DNA of 64,000 nucleotides from Cyanobacteria bacterium SZAS-4 (GTDB taxonomy: Bacteria > Cyanobacteriota > Vampirovibrionia > Obscuribacterales > Obscuribacteraceae): the NCBI GenBank assembly GCA_018266255.1, contig JAFEAT010000004.1, positions 119,779 to 183,778 of the forward strand. Reading direction: 5' to 3'. Positions 1 through 9,077 of this stretch are shown piece after piece. The first letter of the stretch is position 1. Each line of letters opens with the position of its first letter. The notes under the pieces were generated by a model. The model was not told the DNA's origin. It saw only the letters and a program-made list of their open reading frames with translations, and made no database searches. The position numbers were made by a program, and so were the translations under genes.

Positions 1-1070
1 GCGGTGCAGAAATATCGCTTGACGGCGACCGTAAGCTGATCAATTTCGCATCGAATGATTATCTTGGGCTGACAAAACATCACGAGCTGAAGAAGCGCGC
101 CATCGAATTTACCGAAAAGTATGGTGTGGGCCTTGGTTCTTCGCGATTAGTTTCGGGAAATCTAAACGTCTTTGAAAAGTTAGAGCGAAAAGTTGCTCAG
201 TTCAAGGGTAGTAAAACCGCGTTGCTGTTGCCCAGCGGTTATCAGACCAATGCAACAGTCCTGGCGGCGCTGGGACGAAAACGCACGCTACTTGCGTCTG
301 ATCACGAGAACCACAACAGCATCACAACGGGGATTCAGCTCACTCAGGGTGAGTGGCAGCGGTATTCACACAACGATTTAGGACACCTCGAAACGCTTCT
401 TCGAAAGAGTCCAGACAGTACCAAGTGGATAGTTTCCGAATCGGTTTTCAGTATGGACGGAGATGTCAGCGACGTCTCTGCGCTTTCCCACCTTGCCACC
501 AAATACGATGCGGCTGTCTATATCGACGAAGCACACGCCACTGGCGTTCTGGGAGCGGAAGGACGAGGTCTGTGTTATGACGCAAATGGTGTGGATATTG
601 CCATGGGAACGTTCAGCAAGGCATTTGGCTCTTTCGGCGCATATATCGCATGTTCGAATGAAATGAGACATTATCTGATCAATTTCTGTGCGGGACTGAT
701 CTACTCGACTGCACTGCCACCGCCTCTGCTCGGCGCTATCGACGCGGCACTCGACCTTATTCCGTCGATGAACGAAGAACGCGCACGACTGTTGGACAAA
801 AGTGAGACTTTGCGTGACCAGTTGAACAAATTGGGATTCAGTACAGGAAATTCAAAGACTCAAATAATCCCTATCATCGTTGGCACCGATGCAGAGGCAT
901 TGTCACTGGCTCGTTATCTGGAGGAGTGCGCAATCCTCGCGCCAGCGATTCGCCCACCGACCGTGCGCGACGGCGAAGCTCGAGTGCGAGTGTCGCTGAC
1001 AGCAGTTCACACGGACGATCACATCGAGCATTTATTGAGCAGCCTGAAAAGGTGGAAAGCAAGTGGCTGA
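1..1070 (+). CDS. bioF: 8-amino-7-oxononanoate synthase, 5' end cut by window
   Basis: A PLP enzyme of the alpha-oxoamine synthase family that condenses pimeloyl-ACP with L-alanine, an early step of biotin ring assembly in the cytoplasm. The reading frame is open from base 3, so the gene begins upstream of the window. About 355 residues are visible and roughly 30 N-terminal ones are missing compared with the usual ~385. Family motifs seen are INFASNDYLGL near the visible N-terminus, GLGSSRLVSGN, DEAHATGVLG (the Asp that contacts the PLP ring) and TFSKAFGSFG with the Schiff-base lysine. The last 8 bases overlap the next gene, which places it first among the visible members of a biotin operon. 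No promoter or BirA-type operator can be judged because the upstream region is absent. Confidence 0.96.
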   Translation, partial: GAEISLDGDRKLINFASNDYLGLTKHHELKKRAIEFTEKYGVGLGSSRLVSGNLNVFEKLERKVAQFKGSKTALLLPSGYQTNATVLAALGRKRTLLASDHENHNSITTGIQLTQGEWQRYSHNDLGHLETLLRKSPDSTKWIVSESVFSMDGDVSDVSALSHLATKYDAAVYIDEAHATGVLGAEGRGLCYDANGVDIAMGTFSKAFGSFGAYIACSNEMRHYLINFCAGLIYSTALPPPLLGAIDAALDLIPSMNEERARLLDKSETLRDQLNKLGFSTGNSKTQIIPIIVGTDAEALSLARYLEECAILAPAIRPPTVRDGEARVRVSLTAVHTDDHIEHLLSSLKRWKASG

Positions 1071-1755
1071 ATTAGAAGTGTTGTTACAGCACGGTTGGGC
1101 TCTGGATTCGACAATGTGGAGTCGATGGATTGAGGTCGCACGTCAATCCGATCCTACAATCAATATAAAAGTAGCAGAGCGCGGCTATTTCTGTGCACCG
1201 TCATTTCAGCCGACATTCAGTGACAACGACAGCTTAAAAATCTTGATCGTACATTCGCTAGGTTTGCACTTAGCGTCAAAGCCACTTTTCGAAAAGGCAG
1301 ACTTGCTTGTTGTTATCGGTGGTTTTGCCAACTTCCACGATGGCACGGAACGAGAGTCGCGACTTTCGCAAATTGCGGTGCGCAAAATGTTGCAAAAGCT
1401 GGATCGTGAGCCGGTCCAAGTAGTGCAAGATTTCTACATCAACTGCGGCTTTCCCGTCGATTTTGGCAGCGAAAAATCCGCGCAGCTCAAAAATCTGCAG
1501 CTAATAAAGAGCGATCTCGAGTTATTGCATCGCTCCACTATCAACGCAAACTGGCTCAGTTTGCCCAGTGAAATACTGTTGCTTCATGGAGAATTAGACA
1601 CCATCGCTCCGGCCTACCACGCGCTTCGCTTGAGAGAACTGTGCAGGAGAGGCGCTGTCGAGGTGCACAATCAAGGCACTCATGCCTTACCTTACGACCA
1701 ACCAAGCTGGTGCGTTAATCAAATCCAGAAGTGTTTGTTGGTGGCACGACAATGA
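1063..1755 (+). CDS. alpha/beta hydrolase, probable pimeloyl-ACP methyl ester esterase (BioH/BioK-like)
   Basis: A 230-residue alpha/beta hydrolase lying between bioF and bioC. By context it removes the methyl group that BioC places on the growing pimeloyl-ACP. It starts at a GTG overlapping the bioF stop by 8 bases, with an AGGTGG ribosome site about 8 bases upstream. The visible triad is Ser in VHSLGLH (about residue 67), Asp in HGELDTIAP and His in GTHALPYDQP. The nucleophile elbow lacks the first glycine of the usual GxSxG. The gene order bioF-esterase-bioC-bioD-bioA resembles that recalled for bioK in some cyanobacteria. The sequence alone does not allow a firm choice among BioH, BioG, BioK and BioV, so no symbol is given. 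Confidence 0.85.
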   Translation: MAELEVLLQHGWALDSTMWSRWIEVARQSDPTINIKVAERGYFCAPSFQPTFSDNDSLKILIVHSLGLHLASKPLFEKADLLVVIGGFANFHDGTERESRLSQIAVRKMLQKLDREPVQVVQDFYINCGFPVDFGSEKSAQLKNLQLIKSDLELLHRSTINANWLSLPSEILLLHGELDTIAPAYHALRLRELCRRGAVEVHNQGTHALPYDQPSWCVNQIQKCLLVARQ

Positions 1756-2543
1756 ATACAACCCTTATAAAAGAAGCGATCAATAAATCCTTTTCTCAAC
1801 AGGCATCGATGTATGATGCGCACGCGAAGGTACAGGTGAGCAGTGCACAAGCACTGGCTGATTTCCTGCGAACAGACGCGGACAAAATACCCCAGGGTCC
1901 GATTCTCGAGCTAGGATGCGGCACTGGAATTTTCACAATGCATCTGCTCGATTTGTTTCCCGAGAGAGTTTTGACTGTCAGTGATGTATCACAATCTATG
2001 CTCGCTCGCTGCCAACTGTTGCTCAGCCCTGTACGAGAGCGCATTCTTTTTTCGCTTATAGACGCGGAAGAGGTCGCTGAAAAGGAGATTGCGCTAATAG
2101 CCGCGTCATTCAGCTTGCAGTGGGTAACTGATTTTTATGCCACCATCGGGCGATTGCTGGAGACTCTAAAACCGGATGGACAGCTTGTATTTTCAATACC
2201 GATTGCTGGAAGTTTCAGCGAGTGGCGTGAGCAGTGCTCGCGTACAGGCGTTCCATTCAGCGCAAATACGCTCCCTGAAAAATCGCATTTAATCGAGTGG
2301 TGCGCCCTTAAATCATTGAAACTGGAGTGGATAAAGCAGCCTATCGTTTGCCAATACGATTCAGCTCTTGATTTTTTCAAATCACTAAAAGGTGTTGGCG
2401 CCTCGGTAAACACCAGTGGCGTTAGGCTGACCACGAGTCAATTACGTCGATTGGTCGAAGAGTGGGACAGCAACAGTAACCGAAAAATTGTAGTGACTTA
2501 CAACGTGTTATGCGGGCGAATAACTCGGGGGTACGACCAATGA
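1752..2543 (+). CDS. bioC: malonyl-ACP O-methyltransferase
   Basis: A class I SAM-dependent methyltransferase of 263 residues. It methylates malonyl-ACP so that it can prime fatty acid synthesis towards pimelate. The N-terminus INKSFSQQASMYDAHAKVQ is typical of BioC, and motif I is ILELGCGTGIFT at about residues 53-64. I chose the ATG at 1752 because it forms an ATGA overlap with the esterase stop and has a GGTGG ribosome site. A longer GTG start at 1731 is possible but adds seven residues without homology. The 3' end overlaps bioD in another ATGA junction, so translation is probably coupled. Confidence 0.94.
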   Translation: MNTTLIKEAINKSFSQQASMYDAHAKVQVSSAQALADFLRTDADKIPQGPILELGCGTGIFTMHLLDLFPERVLTVSDVSQSMLARCQLLLSPVRERILFSLIDAEEVAEKEIALIAASFSLQWVTDFYATIGRLLETLKPDGQLVFSIPIAGSFSEWREQCSRTGVPFSANTLPEKSHLIEWCALKSLKLEWIKQPIVCQYDSALDFFKSLKGVGASVNTSGVRLTTSQLRRLVEEWDSNSNRKIVVTYNVLCGRITRGYDQ

Positions 2544-3214
2544 TTTCACTACCCGACGCATTCTTCATCACTGGAACCGGCACAGACGTTGGAAAAACTG
2601 TGGTTTCTGGAATTTTGCTTTCAGGCTTGGAAGCGAAATATTGGAAGCCAGTCCAGTCTGGCAGTCCAACAGACACAAACTTTTTACAAGAAATAACCGA
2701 GCTATCAGCAGATAACTTTTTGCCGGAACGGCATGTGTTTAGCCAACCTGTTTCACCACATCTAGCGTCAAGTCTAAGTAACACAAAAATCGCGCTGACC
2801 GACTTCGAACTTCCTGACCATAAAGATTTCCATTTGATCGTCGAGGGCGCTGGCGGATTGCTCGTGCCTCTGAACGAAAAAGATTTGATGATCGATCTGA
2901 TCGACCATTTAAAATTACCAGTTGTGCTTGTGGCATTGAGCGGACTGGGAACCATAAATCACACACTGTTATCCATCAGAGCCTTAAACGAGCGCGACAT
3001 CCCGATTCTAGGAGTCGTGATGAATGGCGATGCAAATCAGTCGAATCGAGAAGCAATCGAAAACTTTGGCAAGGTGCCGGTGATTGCACAATGCGAGCGC
3101 TTACCAGAGCTAAACAAGACTGGGTTGACATCAGCGTTCCGCGAATACTTCTCACCACGCACGTGCCGACATCTCTGGAGACGCAGAACTTTGGTGCACA
3201 GAGCCGATGACTAA
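2540..3214 (+). CDS. bioD: dethiobiotin synthetase
   Basis: An ATP-dependent carboxylase of 224 residues that closes the ureido ring of dethiobiotin from 7,8-diaminopelargonate and CO2. It shows the BioD P-loop GTGTDVGKT near the N-terminus, YWKPVQSG with the conserved lysine, and the VEGAGGLLVPL motif near residue 105. The ATG at 2540 overlaps the bioC stop (ATGA) and has a run of five G as ribosome site. An upstream in-frame ATG at 2510 would add ten residues. The C-terminus is basic (HLWRRRTLVHRADD), and its last 8 bases overlap bioA. Confidence 0.95.
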   Translation: MISLPDAFFITGTGTDVGKTVVSGILLSGLEAKYWKPVQSGSPTDTNFLQEITELSADNFLPERHVFSQPVSPHLASSLSNTKIALTDFELPDHKDFHLIVEGAGGLLVPLNEKDLMIDLIDHLKLPVVLVALSGLGTINHTLLSIRALNERDIPILGVVMNGDANQSNREAIENFGKVPVIAQCERLPELNKTGLTSAFREYFSPRTCRHLWRRRTLVHRADD

Positions 3215-4493
3215 TCACTCGCCAATCTGGCGCCCATTTACGCAAATGAAAACGGCTCCACCGCCGTTAAAAGTCGTGCGTGGACACGGTGCGATTTTAA
3301 AGCTGGAAGATGGAACGGAGATTATAGATTGCATTTCCAGTTGGTGGGTGAATATCCACGGTCACAGCAATCCAGAAATCGCAAAAGCGATTTACGAGCA
3401 AGCCATTCATCTGGAACATGTGATGTTCGCAGGGTTTACACACGATCCAGCAGAAGTCTTAGCAGCGCGGCTGTTGCCTCATTTACCAATCTCGTTGAGG
3501 AAAATTTTCTTCTCAGACAATGGCTCCACTGCCGTCGAAGTTGCACTGAAGATGGCCTATCAATACTGGTACAACAAAGGACACGCCGACCGAGACCGCT
3601 TTATTGGCTTTGATGGGGGCTACCACGGCGACACAGTCGGGGCGATGTCGATCGCTGGCAGCTCACCTTTCTGGCAACGCTATAAAAGGATGATGCCGGA
3701 GTTCGATGCCGTATCTTACCCTCTTAAGAGCGAGGACGTCGCCGCCAACGAAGAGCGGGAGAATGAGACGCTGAAACAGATGAAGAAGCTCGTCATCTCG
3801 AAGAAAAAGAAGTACGCCGGCGTTTGTATAGAACCGCTCGTGCAAGGTGCAGGCGGTATGCGCATGTGCTCTGAACAGTTCCTGGTCAAATTGGCGAAAT
3901 TTTGCCGCGACAACGATTTACTGTTGATATTTGACGAAGTAATGACTGGCTTTGGCCGCACAGGCGATTGGTTCGCCGCTAAAAAAGTGAACGTCGAACC
4001 AGACATCATGTGTCTGTCGAAAGGCATCACTGGCGGATTCGTCCCCCTTGCTGTGACAGCGTGCTCAGACCGAATCTACGAGTCATTTCTTTCTGACGAT
4101 CCGCAAGACATGTTTGCTCACGGGCACTCGTACACTGCAAATCCGATCGCCTGTGCGGCGGCAGTGAAATCGCTCGAGTTGCTGGAAGCAGACACAAGAC
4201 CATTCACAGAGATGGAAGCGAAACACAGAAGCTACGCCAATGAATTTTTCACCGACATCAAAACCATAAAAAATCTTCGCTTCTGCGGAACGATTGTGGC
4301 CTTCGAAGTTGAGAGCAGTGGCGGCAATCATTACTACAATGAGCTGGGGCTGACCCTGCGCCAGAAGTTTCTAGAAGAAGGATTGTTGATTCGTCCGCTC
4401 GGCAACACAGTTTATTTGATGCCACCATACTGCATTACAGAAAGTCTGAGTTTCATCTACTACAAAATCGCAAAAGTAATCAGTTCGTTATAG
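3207..4493 (+). CDS. bioA: adenosylmethionine-8-amino-7-oxononanoate aminotransferase
   Basis: A class III PLP aminotransferase of 428 residues that makes 7,8-diaminopelargonate from 8-amino-7-oxononanoate, with S-adenosylmethionine as the usual amino donor. BioA signatures are IWRPFTQMK at the N-terminus, DCISSWWVNIHGH, GGYHGDTVGAMS, FDEVMTGFGRTG and the PLP lysine in CLSKGITGGFVPL. The ATG overlaps the bioD stop by 8 bases. Many photosynthetic cyanobacteria instead use the unrelated suicide enzyme BioU at this step. The presence of a canonical bioA here therefore helps to describe the lineage. Confidence 0.96.
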   Translation: MTNHSPIWRPFTQMKTAPPPLKVVRGHGAILKLEDGTEIIDCISSWWVNIHGHSNPEIAKAIYEQAIHLEHVMFAGFTHDPAEVLAARLLPHLPISLRKIFFSDNGSTAVEVALKMAYQYWYNKGHADRDRFIGFDGGYHGDTVGAMSIAGSSPFWQRYKRMMPEFDAVSYPLKSEDVAANEERENETLKQMKKLVISKKKKYAGVCIEPLVQGAGGMRMCSEQFLVKLAKFCRDNDLLLIFDEVMTGFGRTGDWFAAKKVNVEPDIMCLSKGITGGFVPLAVTACSDRIYESFLSDDPQDMFAHGHSYTANPIACAAAVKSLELLEADTRPFTEMEAKHRSYANEFFTDIKTIKNLRFCGTIVAFEVESSGGNHYYNELGLTLRQKFLEEGLLIRPLGNTVYLMPPYCITESLSFIYYKIAKVISSL

Positions 4494-4514
4494 CCACCAA
4501 AAAAAGGAAGAAAA

Positions 4515-5534
4515 ATGTCTGAAGCATGCTGTTCACCTACCGCCACACTGGAGCCTGAAACCTGCACGCAATCTGCCGGCAAAGCGCTGGTCAGGATGGA
4601 TTGGACACGAGAGGAAATTGCTGAGATCTACAATAGACCTCTTCTGGATTTGATTTTCTCCGCTGCTACTGTGCACCGCCAGTACCACCAGGCGGACAAA
4701 ATTCAACAGTGCACACTGCTATCGATCAAAACTGGAGCATGTCCAGAAGATTGCTCATACTGCCCGCAATCGGCTCGATACAAAACCGGCGTAGAAGCGC
4801 AAGCACTGATGGATCCTAAAGAAGTTTATGACGCCGCCTTGAAAGCTAAAACGGCAGGAAGTTCGAGATTTTGTATGGGCGCCGCCTGGCGCGACGTTAA
4901 AGACAACGAACAATTCGATTCGGTGCTGGACATGGTGCGTTCAGTCAGTTCATTGGGTTTGGAAGTTTGCTGCACACTCGGAATGATCGACGCATCGCAA
5001 GCAGAGCGCCTGAAAGATGCTGGTTTAACCGCTTACAATCACAATCTCGACACTGGACCTGAATACTACGATTCGATCATCACAACAAGAACTTACGAAG
5101 AGCGTCTGACGACTTTGAAGAATGTTCGCGAAGCGGGGCTGAACGTTTGCTGTGGTGGCATCATCGGTATGGGTGAAAGTCCAGAAGACCGAATTGGACT
5201 TCTGCATACGCTTGCAACGTTGCCGGAGCATCCAGAATCTGTGCCCGTGAACGCGCTCGTAGCGAGCAAAGGCACACCACTGGCTGACCGTCCACCTGTG
5301 GAGATCTGGGAGATGCTGCGCATGATCGCAACGGCTCGCACCATCATGCCAAAAGCGATGGTGCGCTTGTCTGCCGGTCGAGTCAGCATGTCTGAATCAG
5401 AGCAAGCACTCTGTTTTCTTGCTGGTGCCAATTCGATTTTCACAGGAGAGAAATTGCTCACTACTCCTAACTGCGACCACGATCAAGACCGGGCAATGAT
5501 GGAGACTCTCGGGCTGCAACCGCTGGTGGTCTAG
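4515..5534 (+). CDS. bioB: biotin synthase
   Basis: A radical SAM enzyme of 339 residues that inserts sulfur into dethiobiotin. The radical SAM cluster motif is CPEDCSYCPQS near residue 80. NHNLDTGPEYY, CCGGIIGMGES and RLSAGRVSMSE are BioB family motifs. It follows bioA after 21 bases, with an AAAGGAAG ribosome site, and is the last gene of the biotin operon. A weak hairpin follows at 5551-5571. The N-terminus has an extra Cys-containing segment (SEACCSPTATLEPETC) before the conserved core. This is common in BioB and has no clear role. Confidence 0.97.
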   Translation: MSEACCSPTATLEPETCTQSAGKALVRMDWTREEIAEIYNRPLLDLIFSAATVHRQYHQADKIQQCTLLSIKTGACPEDCSYCPQSARYKTGVEAQALMDPKEVYDAALKAKTAGSSRFCMGAAWRDVKDNEQFDSVLDMVRSVSSLGLEVCCTLGMIDASQAERLKDAGLTAYNHNLDTGPEYYDSIITTRTYEERLTTLKNVREAGLNVCCGGIIGMGESPEDRIGLLHTLATLPEHPESVPVNALVASKGTPLADRPPVEIWEMLRMIATARTIMPKAMVRLSAGRVSMSESEQALCFLAGANSIFTGEKLLTTPNCDHDQDRAMMETLGLQPLVV

Positions 5535-5550
5535 TTCGAATGATTGAAAT

Positions 5551-5571
5551 CATGGATTGCAACCGTCCATG
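5551..5571 (+). terminator. possible weak hairpin after the biotin operon
   Basis: CATGGA and TCCATG form 6-bp arms around a 9-base loop just after bioB. No T-run follows, so this is only a possible terminator. Confidence 0.25.
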
Positions 5572-5694
5572 GTTCAGTTGAAATGTTGCAAAATTCTAAG
5601 ATTCGACACCGTATCCGGTGCTGATCGATCTGCCATTTGGCGCAGAATCAGCTAAAATTGGGAAATGGTGTCGACGAATAGAAAGCGAGAAACA

Positions 5695-6903
5695 ATGGTG
5701 AAGTTGAAGAAGAGCTCTACAGTGGGCGTATGTCTAACTGCGGCGCTACTGGGGGCAATAGCGATATCCGGTCCGGCATCTTCGGCACCATCGATCGCGA
5801 TTGCCGAAACTCCCGACGCATGGGACCAACTCCAGACTCGCGGAAGCTCCGCACTTTACCTTTGCCAGTACGGCGTGGCCGAACGCTTGCTGAAACAAGC
5901 AGTGGACAAAGCTCGCTCATTCCCGCCCGGTGATTTGCGCTTATCCAAAAGTGAAGACGAATTGGGGAAACTGCTTTCAATTCGCGGACGCTTTTCTGAA
6001 GCTGAGCCTCTATACGAAGAATCCCTGCGCGTCAAAGAAACGGCTGTGGGGAATGAAAACGGTCAGTTGATTCCGGCGATGGGAACTTTAGTTCGCTTCT
6101 ATCTGACTGGCGGCACCATGGCAAAGGCTGAACCGCTTGCCGATAAGATGTTGCTGTTTATCAACGGTACGCTGGCAAGTGCACGTCCTACTTTTGTCAT
6201 GAAACCAGGTCAACCTCTGCAAGGTTGGGCGGGACAGGCTTCCACGAAAGTGCGAGATCCCTTGATCGAATGGGCTATTAGCTGCGACGACATCGCAAAT
6301 TTATTCCAGGCGAAACAGAATTACGAAACGGCAGAGAAACTTTTCAAAGCTGCATTGGAAGTGAAAACAACTGTTCTGGGAAGGGACCATTTGTCTCTAG
6401 CCAACAGCTACGACAGCCTGGGCAGCCTTTGTATGGCAAGGAAGGAATATCTCGACGCTGAATCATATTTCCGAGATTCGTTTGATATGACGCAAAAAAT
6501 CCAGCCACCCGAGCATCCACAAGTTTATGCGCGCCTGGATAAATTGGCGAAGTGCTTGATTCAAGAAGGCAAATTGCCTGAGGCGACAGCGCTGTACGAG
6601 CGCGCCAACGCCACCTTCAAGACTACGCCACCAAAAGATGGCAACGCGGCACGCGTGTTGTTGTCACTGGGCAATTTGTATCTCGAACAGAAAAATTACG
6701 AGGCGGCCGAGCCAGTATTGGAGCAAGCTCTGGAAATGTCAGAGGCGTATCACGGTGCTGACTCCATCGCAGTTGTGCCATATCTGGATAGACTGGCGTA
6801 TGACTTGTATTACCTGGGACGCAAAAAGGAATACGACGACCTGCACGCACGCGTCAATGAAATCACAGCCGTGGATGTGCAACCAGGGCCAGTCAGTCAA
6901 TAA
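5695..6903 (+). CDS. exported TPR-repeat protein
   Basis: About 402 residues. A signal peptide (lysine-rich start, then VGVCLTAALLGAIAISG and an ASSAPS cleavage region) is followed by tetratricopeptide repeats. Repeats are visible as AEPLYEESLRVKET, AEKLFKAALEVKTTVLGRDH, AESYFRDSFDMTQK, ATALYERANATFKT and AEPVLEQALEMSEAYHG, matching the kinesin-light-chain-like TPR_12 style. Such proteins are protein-protein scaffolds, and no enzyme domain is seen. I prefer the ATG at 5695 because the signal peptide begins there. An in-frame ATG at 5665 would add ten residues. The gene stands alone between the biotin operon and a convergent helix protein. Confidence 0.85.
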   Translation: MVKLKKSSTVGVCLTAALLGAIAISGPASSAPSIAIAETPDAWDQLQTRGSSALYLCQYGVAERLLKQAVDKARSFPPGDLRLSKSEDELGKLLSIRGRFSEAEPLYEESLRVKETAVGNENGQLIPAMGTLVRFYLTGGTMAKAEPLADKMLLFINGTLASARPTFVMKPGQPLQGWAGQASTKVRDPLIEWAISCDDIANLFQAKQNYETAEKLFKAALEVKTTVLGRDHLSLANSYDSLGSLCMARKEYLDAESYFRDSFDMTQKIQPPEHPQVYARLDKLAKCLIQEGKLPEATALYERANATFKTTPPKDGNAARVLLSLGNLYLEQKNYEAAEPVLEQALEMSEAYHGADSIAVVPYLDRLAYDLYYLGRKKEYDDLHARVNEITAVDVQPGPVSQ

Positions 6904-6959
6904 GCCAGGCAGAAATAGCCGTCTCGGTTGATATCGAATTTTCTGGCTTTGCTCCGAAG

Positions 6960-7571
6960 CTACTTGCGTTCGGCAGCTTTCAGCTGTTCAAGTTGCTTGC
7001 GCTGCTTTTCCAGGTGAAGCTGCTCAAGGTCGGTCAGGCGCCACTTTTCATCGATTTCCATACGTTGAAGGTCGTAAGGCATTTTTTCGGTATCCAGCTT
7101 GCGCCACTCGGCATCCATTTCGTGCCGGCGCTTATCCAGTGCCAGTCTTCGCTGGTTGAGGGGCTGCTTCTCAGTATCAACTTTGTGATATTCCATATCC
7201 AGCTCGACGCGCTTTTGATCCAGCAACTGACGCTTCTCGTCGAGCTTGGTGTACTCGTCCTGCAACTGAGCCGACTCCTGGTCTAGTACTAATCGTTTTT
7301 GCTGCAATGGAAAACGGCGTGACTCAATGTCATGTCTGGGCTGGTCCAAATTCAAGCGCTTCTCTTCCAGCTCATGTCTTTGCTCATCCAGTTTTCGGCG
7401 ACGCTCTTCGAGGGACTGCCCCTTCTGCTCCAGAGTCATCTTGTCCCACTCAGCGGTGGACTCGGCTGCCCCTAATTTTGACGTGGCACTCGTTGAACCT
7501 ACGTCTGCCACAACAGACTGAGCGCCGCAAAGCAGCAATAGTGCCGCTGTCAGAACCAAAATCTTTCGCAT
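6960..7571 (-). CDS. exported long-helix protein made of uninterrupted heptads
   Basis: A 203-residue protein with a signal peptide (MRKILVLTAALLLLCGA, cleavage near VVADVG). Almost all the rest is a 7-residue repeat, roughly (K/R)RxxLDx, running without a break for about 22 units from DKMTLEQ to QRKQLEQ. Position 5 is nearly always Leu, Ile, Val or Met, and position 6 is nearly always Asp, Glu, Asn or Gln. I chose the ATG at 7571. A start ten codons upstream is open but precedes the signal peptide. No enzymatic domain is seen. A periplasmic rod, a spacer or a coiled coil are possible roles. It is divergent from the TPR-AAA+ gene. Confidence 0.8.
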   Translation of the reverse strand: MRKILVLTAALLLLCGAQSVVADVGSTSATSKLGAAESTAEWDKMTLEQKGQSLEERRRKLDEQRHELEEKRLNLDQPRHDIESRRFPLQQKRLVLDQESAQLQDEYTKLDEKRQLLDQKRVELDMEYHKVDTEKQPLNQRRLALDKRRHEMDAEWRKLDTEKMPYDLQRMEIDEKWRLTDLEQLHLEKQRKQLEQLKAAERK

Positions 7572-7730
7572 CGAATCAGCCCCGCTATCAACAACCCGCA
7601 TTTTTTACGAAACTCCAGAACTTCATATATTAACGCACCGATTGCCGCGAGATTGTATAACAGACCCTACAAAGGTTTACTCCTTCGGTCTATGCGGCAT
7701 GAAATTACTGGTCCTAATCTAAGGAAAAAT

Positions 7731-9068
7731 ATGGCAAGCAACGACGCAGTCGGTACATTGAAAAAAGCAGTTGAGGTGTCACCAGACAACGTGCCTCTTA
7801 GAGTTCATCTGGCTGATACATTAAGCGGAATGAGTCGTTACGAAGAAGCGCAGAGAGAGTACACAACCGCCCTGGCGCTGGATCCAAACAACAATCAGAT
7901 CAAGATCGGGTTGGCTGTCACCTTTTACCAGCTTGGCAAATACATGCAAGCGCTGGTCATCACCGAAGACCTGATTGCGGGCGAGGATACGCCTGCTGGA
8001 GCTTATTTGCTGCACGCGCGCATGCTTCTCAATGATGGAAAGATCGAACAAGCGGTGCGCGAGTATAAACGAGCAATTGAACTCGATCCGACATTGACCG
8101 ATGAAAGTATGTCAGACAGACTCGGTGTCGGAGCTCATCACGCTGACTCCGAAGTCGTCGACGGACGGGTTCGCGCGCAGCTCGACTCAAGTGACGATTA
8201 CGACGCCGAGATCGAAAGAAGCAAAACGAAGTTCGGTGACGTTGGTGGCATGGAAGACGTCAAAGAACAAATCCGCATGAAGATCATCTATCCGCTGACA
8301 AATCCAGATGTCTATAAAGCGTACGGAAAGAAGATGGGTGGCGGAATTTTGATGTATGGACCGCCTGGTTGTGGAAAAACACATCTCGCTCGTGCCACCG
8401 CCGGTGAGATCAACGCCGGATTCATGAGTGTCGGCATAAACGAAGTTTTGGACATGTGGATCGGCGGCAGCGAACGCAATCTTCACGATGTCTTCGAAAG
8501 CGCGCGGCGTAACACGCCTGTGGTGCTGTTCTTCGATGAAGTGGATGCGCTGGCGGCGAGCCGCAATACGATGAAAAACAATGGCGGACGGCAAGTAATC
8601 AATCAATTTTTAGCCGAGTTGGACGGGGTCGACACGAACAACGAAGGAGTGCTCATCCTGGCAGCCACTAACGCTCCCTGGCACCTCGACAGTGCTTTTA
8701 GGCGCCCCGGCCGGTTTGACAGAATCATCTTCGTGCCACCACCAGACAGAGTGGCAAGAGGGGAAATTCTACGCATCATGTTGCAAGGAAAGCCAACCGA
8801 AAACATTGACTACGACTACATTGCAAAGAAGGCAGAAAATTTTTCAGGCGCCGATATGCACTCACTCGTGGATCATGTTCTCGAGAAGAAAATCGAGCAA
8901 GCAATGAAAGAGGGCAAACCAAAACCGATCACCACAAAAGATTTGGAGTCAAACCTGAAAGACGTGAAACCATCTACGACAGAATGGTTTGCCACCGCCA
9001 AAAACTATGCGCTGTACTCCAATGAAGGCGGCGCTTATGACGACATTCGTAAATACTTGAAGTTGTAG
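7731..9068 (+). CDS. TPR-AAA+ ATPase (Cdc48/FtsH-like AAA module)
   Basis: 445 residues. The N-terminal ~120 residues hold three TPR-like repeats (ALKKAVEVSPDN-type, YEEAQREYTTALALDPNN, IEQAVREYKRAIELDPT). A classical AAA module follows: FGDVGGMEDVKEQI, Walker A GPPGCGKTHLA, Walker B VVLFFDEVDAL, and the second region of homology with FRRPGRFDR, whose arginines include the finger. A lid helix FSGADMHSLVDHVLE comes last. There is no membrane segment and no HExxH protease motif, so this is not FtsH. It probably remodels or unfolds protein partners recruited by the TPRs. The ATG at 7731 has an AAGGA site 5 bases upstream; a TTG at 7653 is less likely. It is followed after 9 bases by the TPR-TonB gene. 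Confidence 0.9.
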   Translation: MASNDAVGTLKKAVEVSPDNVPLRVHLADTLSGMSRYEEAQREYTTALALDPNNNQIKIGLAVTFYQLGKYMQALVITEDLIAGEDTPAGAYLLHARMLLNDGKIEQAVREYKRAIELDPTLTDESMSDRLGVGAHHADSEVVDGRVRAQLDSSDDYDAEIERSKTKFGDVGGMEDVKEQIRMKIIYPLTNPDVYKAYGKKMGGGILMYGPPGCGKTHLARATAGEINAGFMSVGINEVLDMWIGGSERNLHDVFESARRNTPVVLFFDEVDALAASRNTMKNNGGRQVINQFLAELDGVDTNNEGVLILAATNAPWHLDSAFRRPGRFDRIIFVPPPDRVARGEILRIMLQGKPTENIDYDYIAKKAENFSGADMHSLVDHVLEKKIEQAMKEGKPKPITTKDLESNLKDVKPSTTEWFATAKNYALYSNEGGAYDDIRKYLKL

Positions 9069-9077
9069 CGATAACAT

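Noticed and set aside
7731..9068. FtsH protease
   Set aside because: The AAA module is similar, but there are no membrane helices and no HExxH metalloprotease domain.
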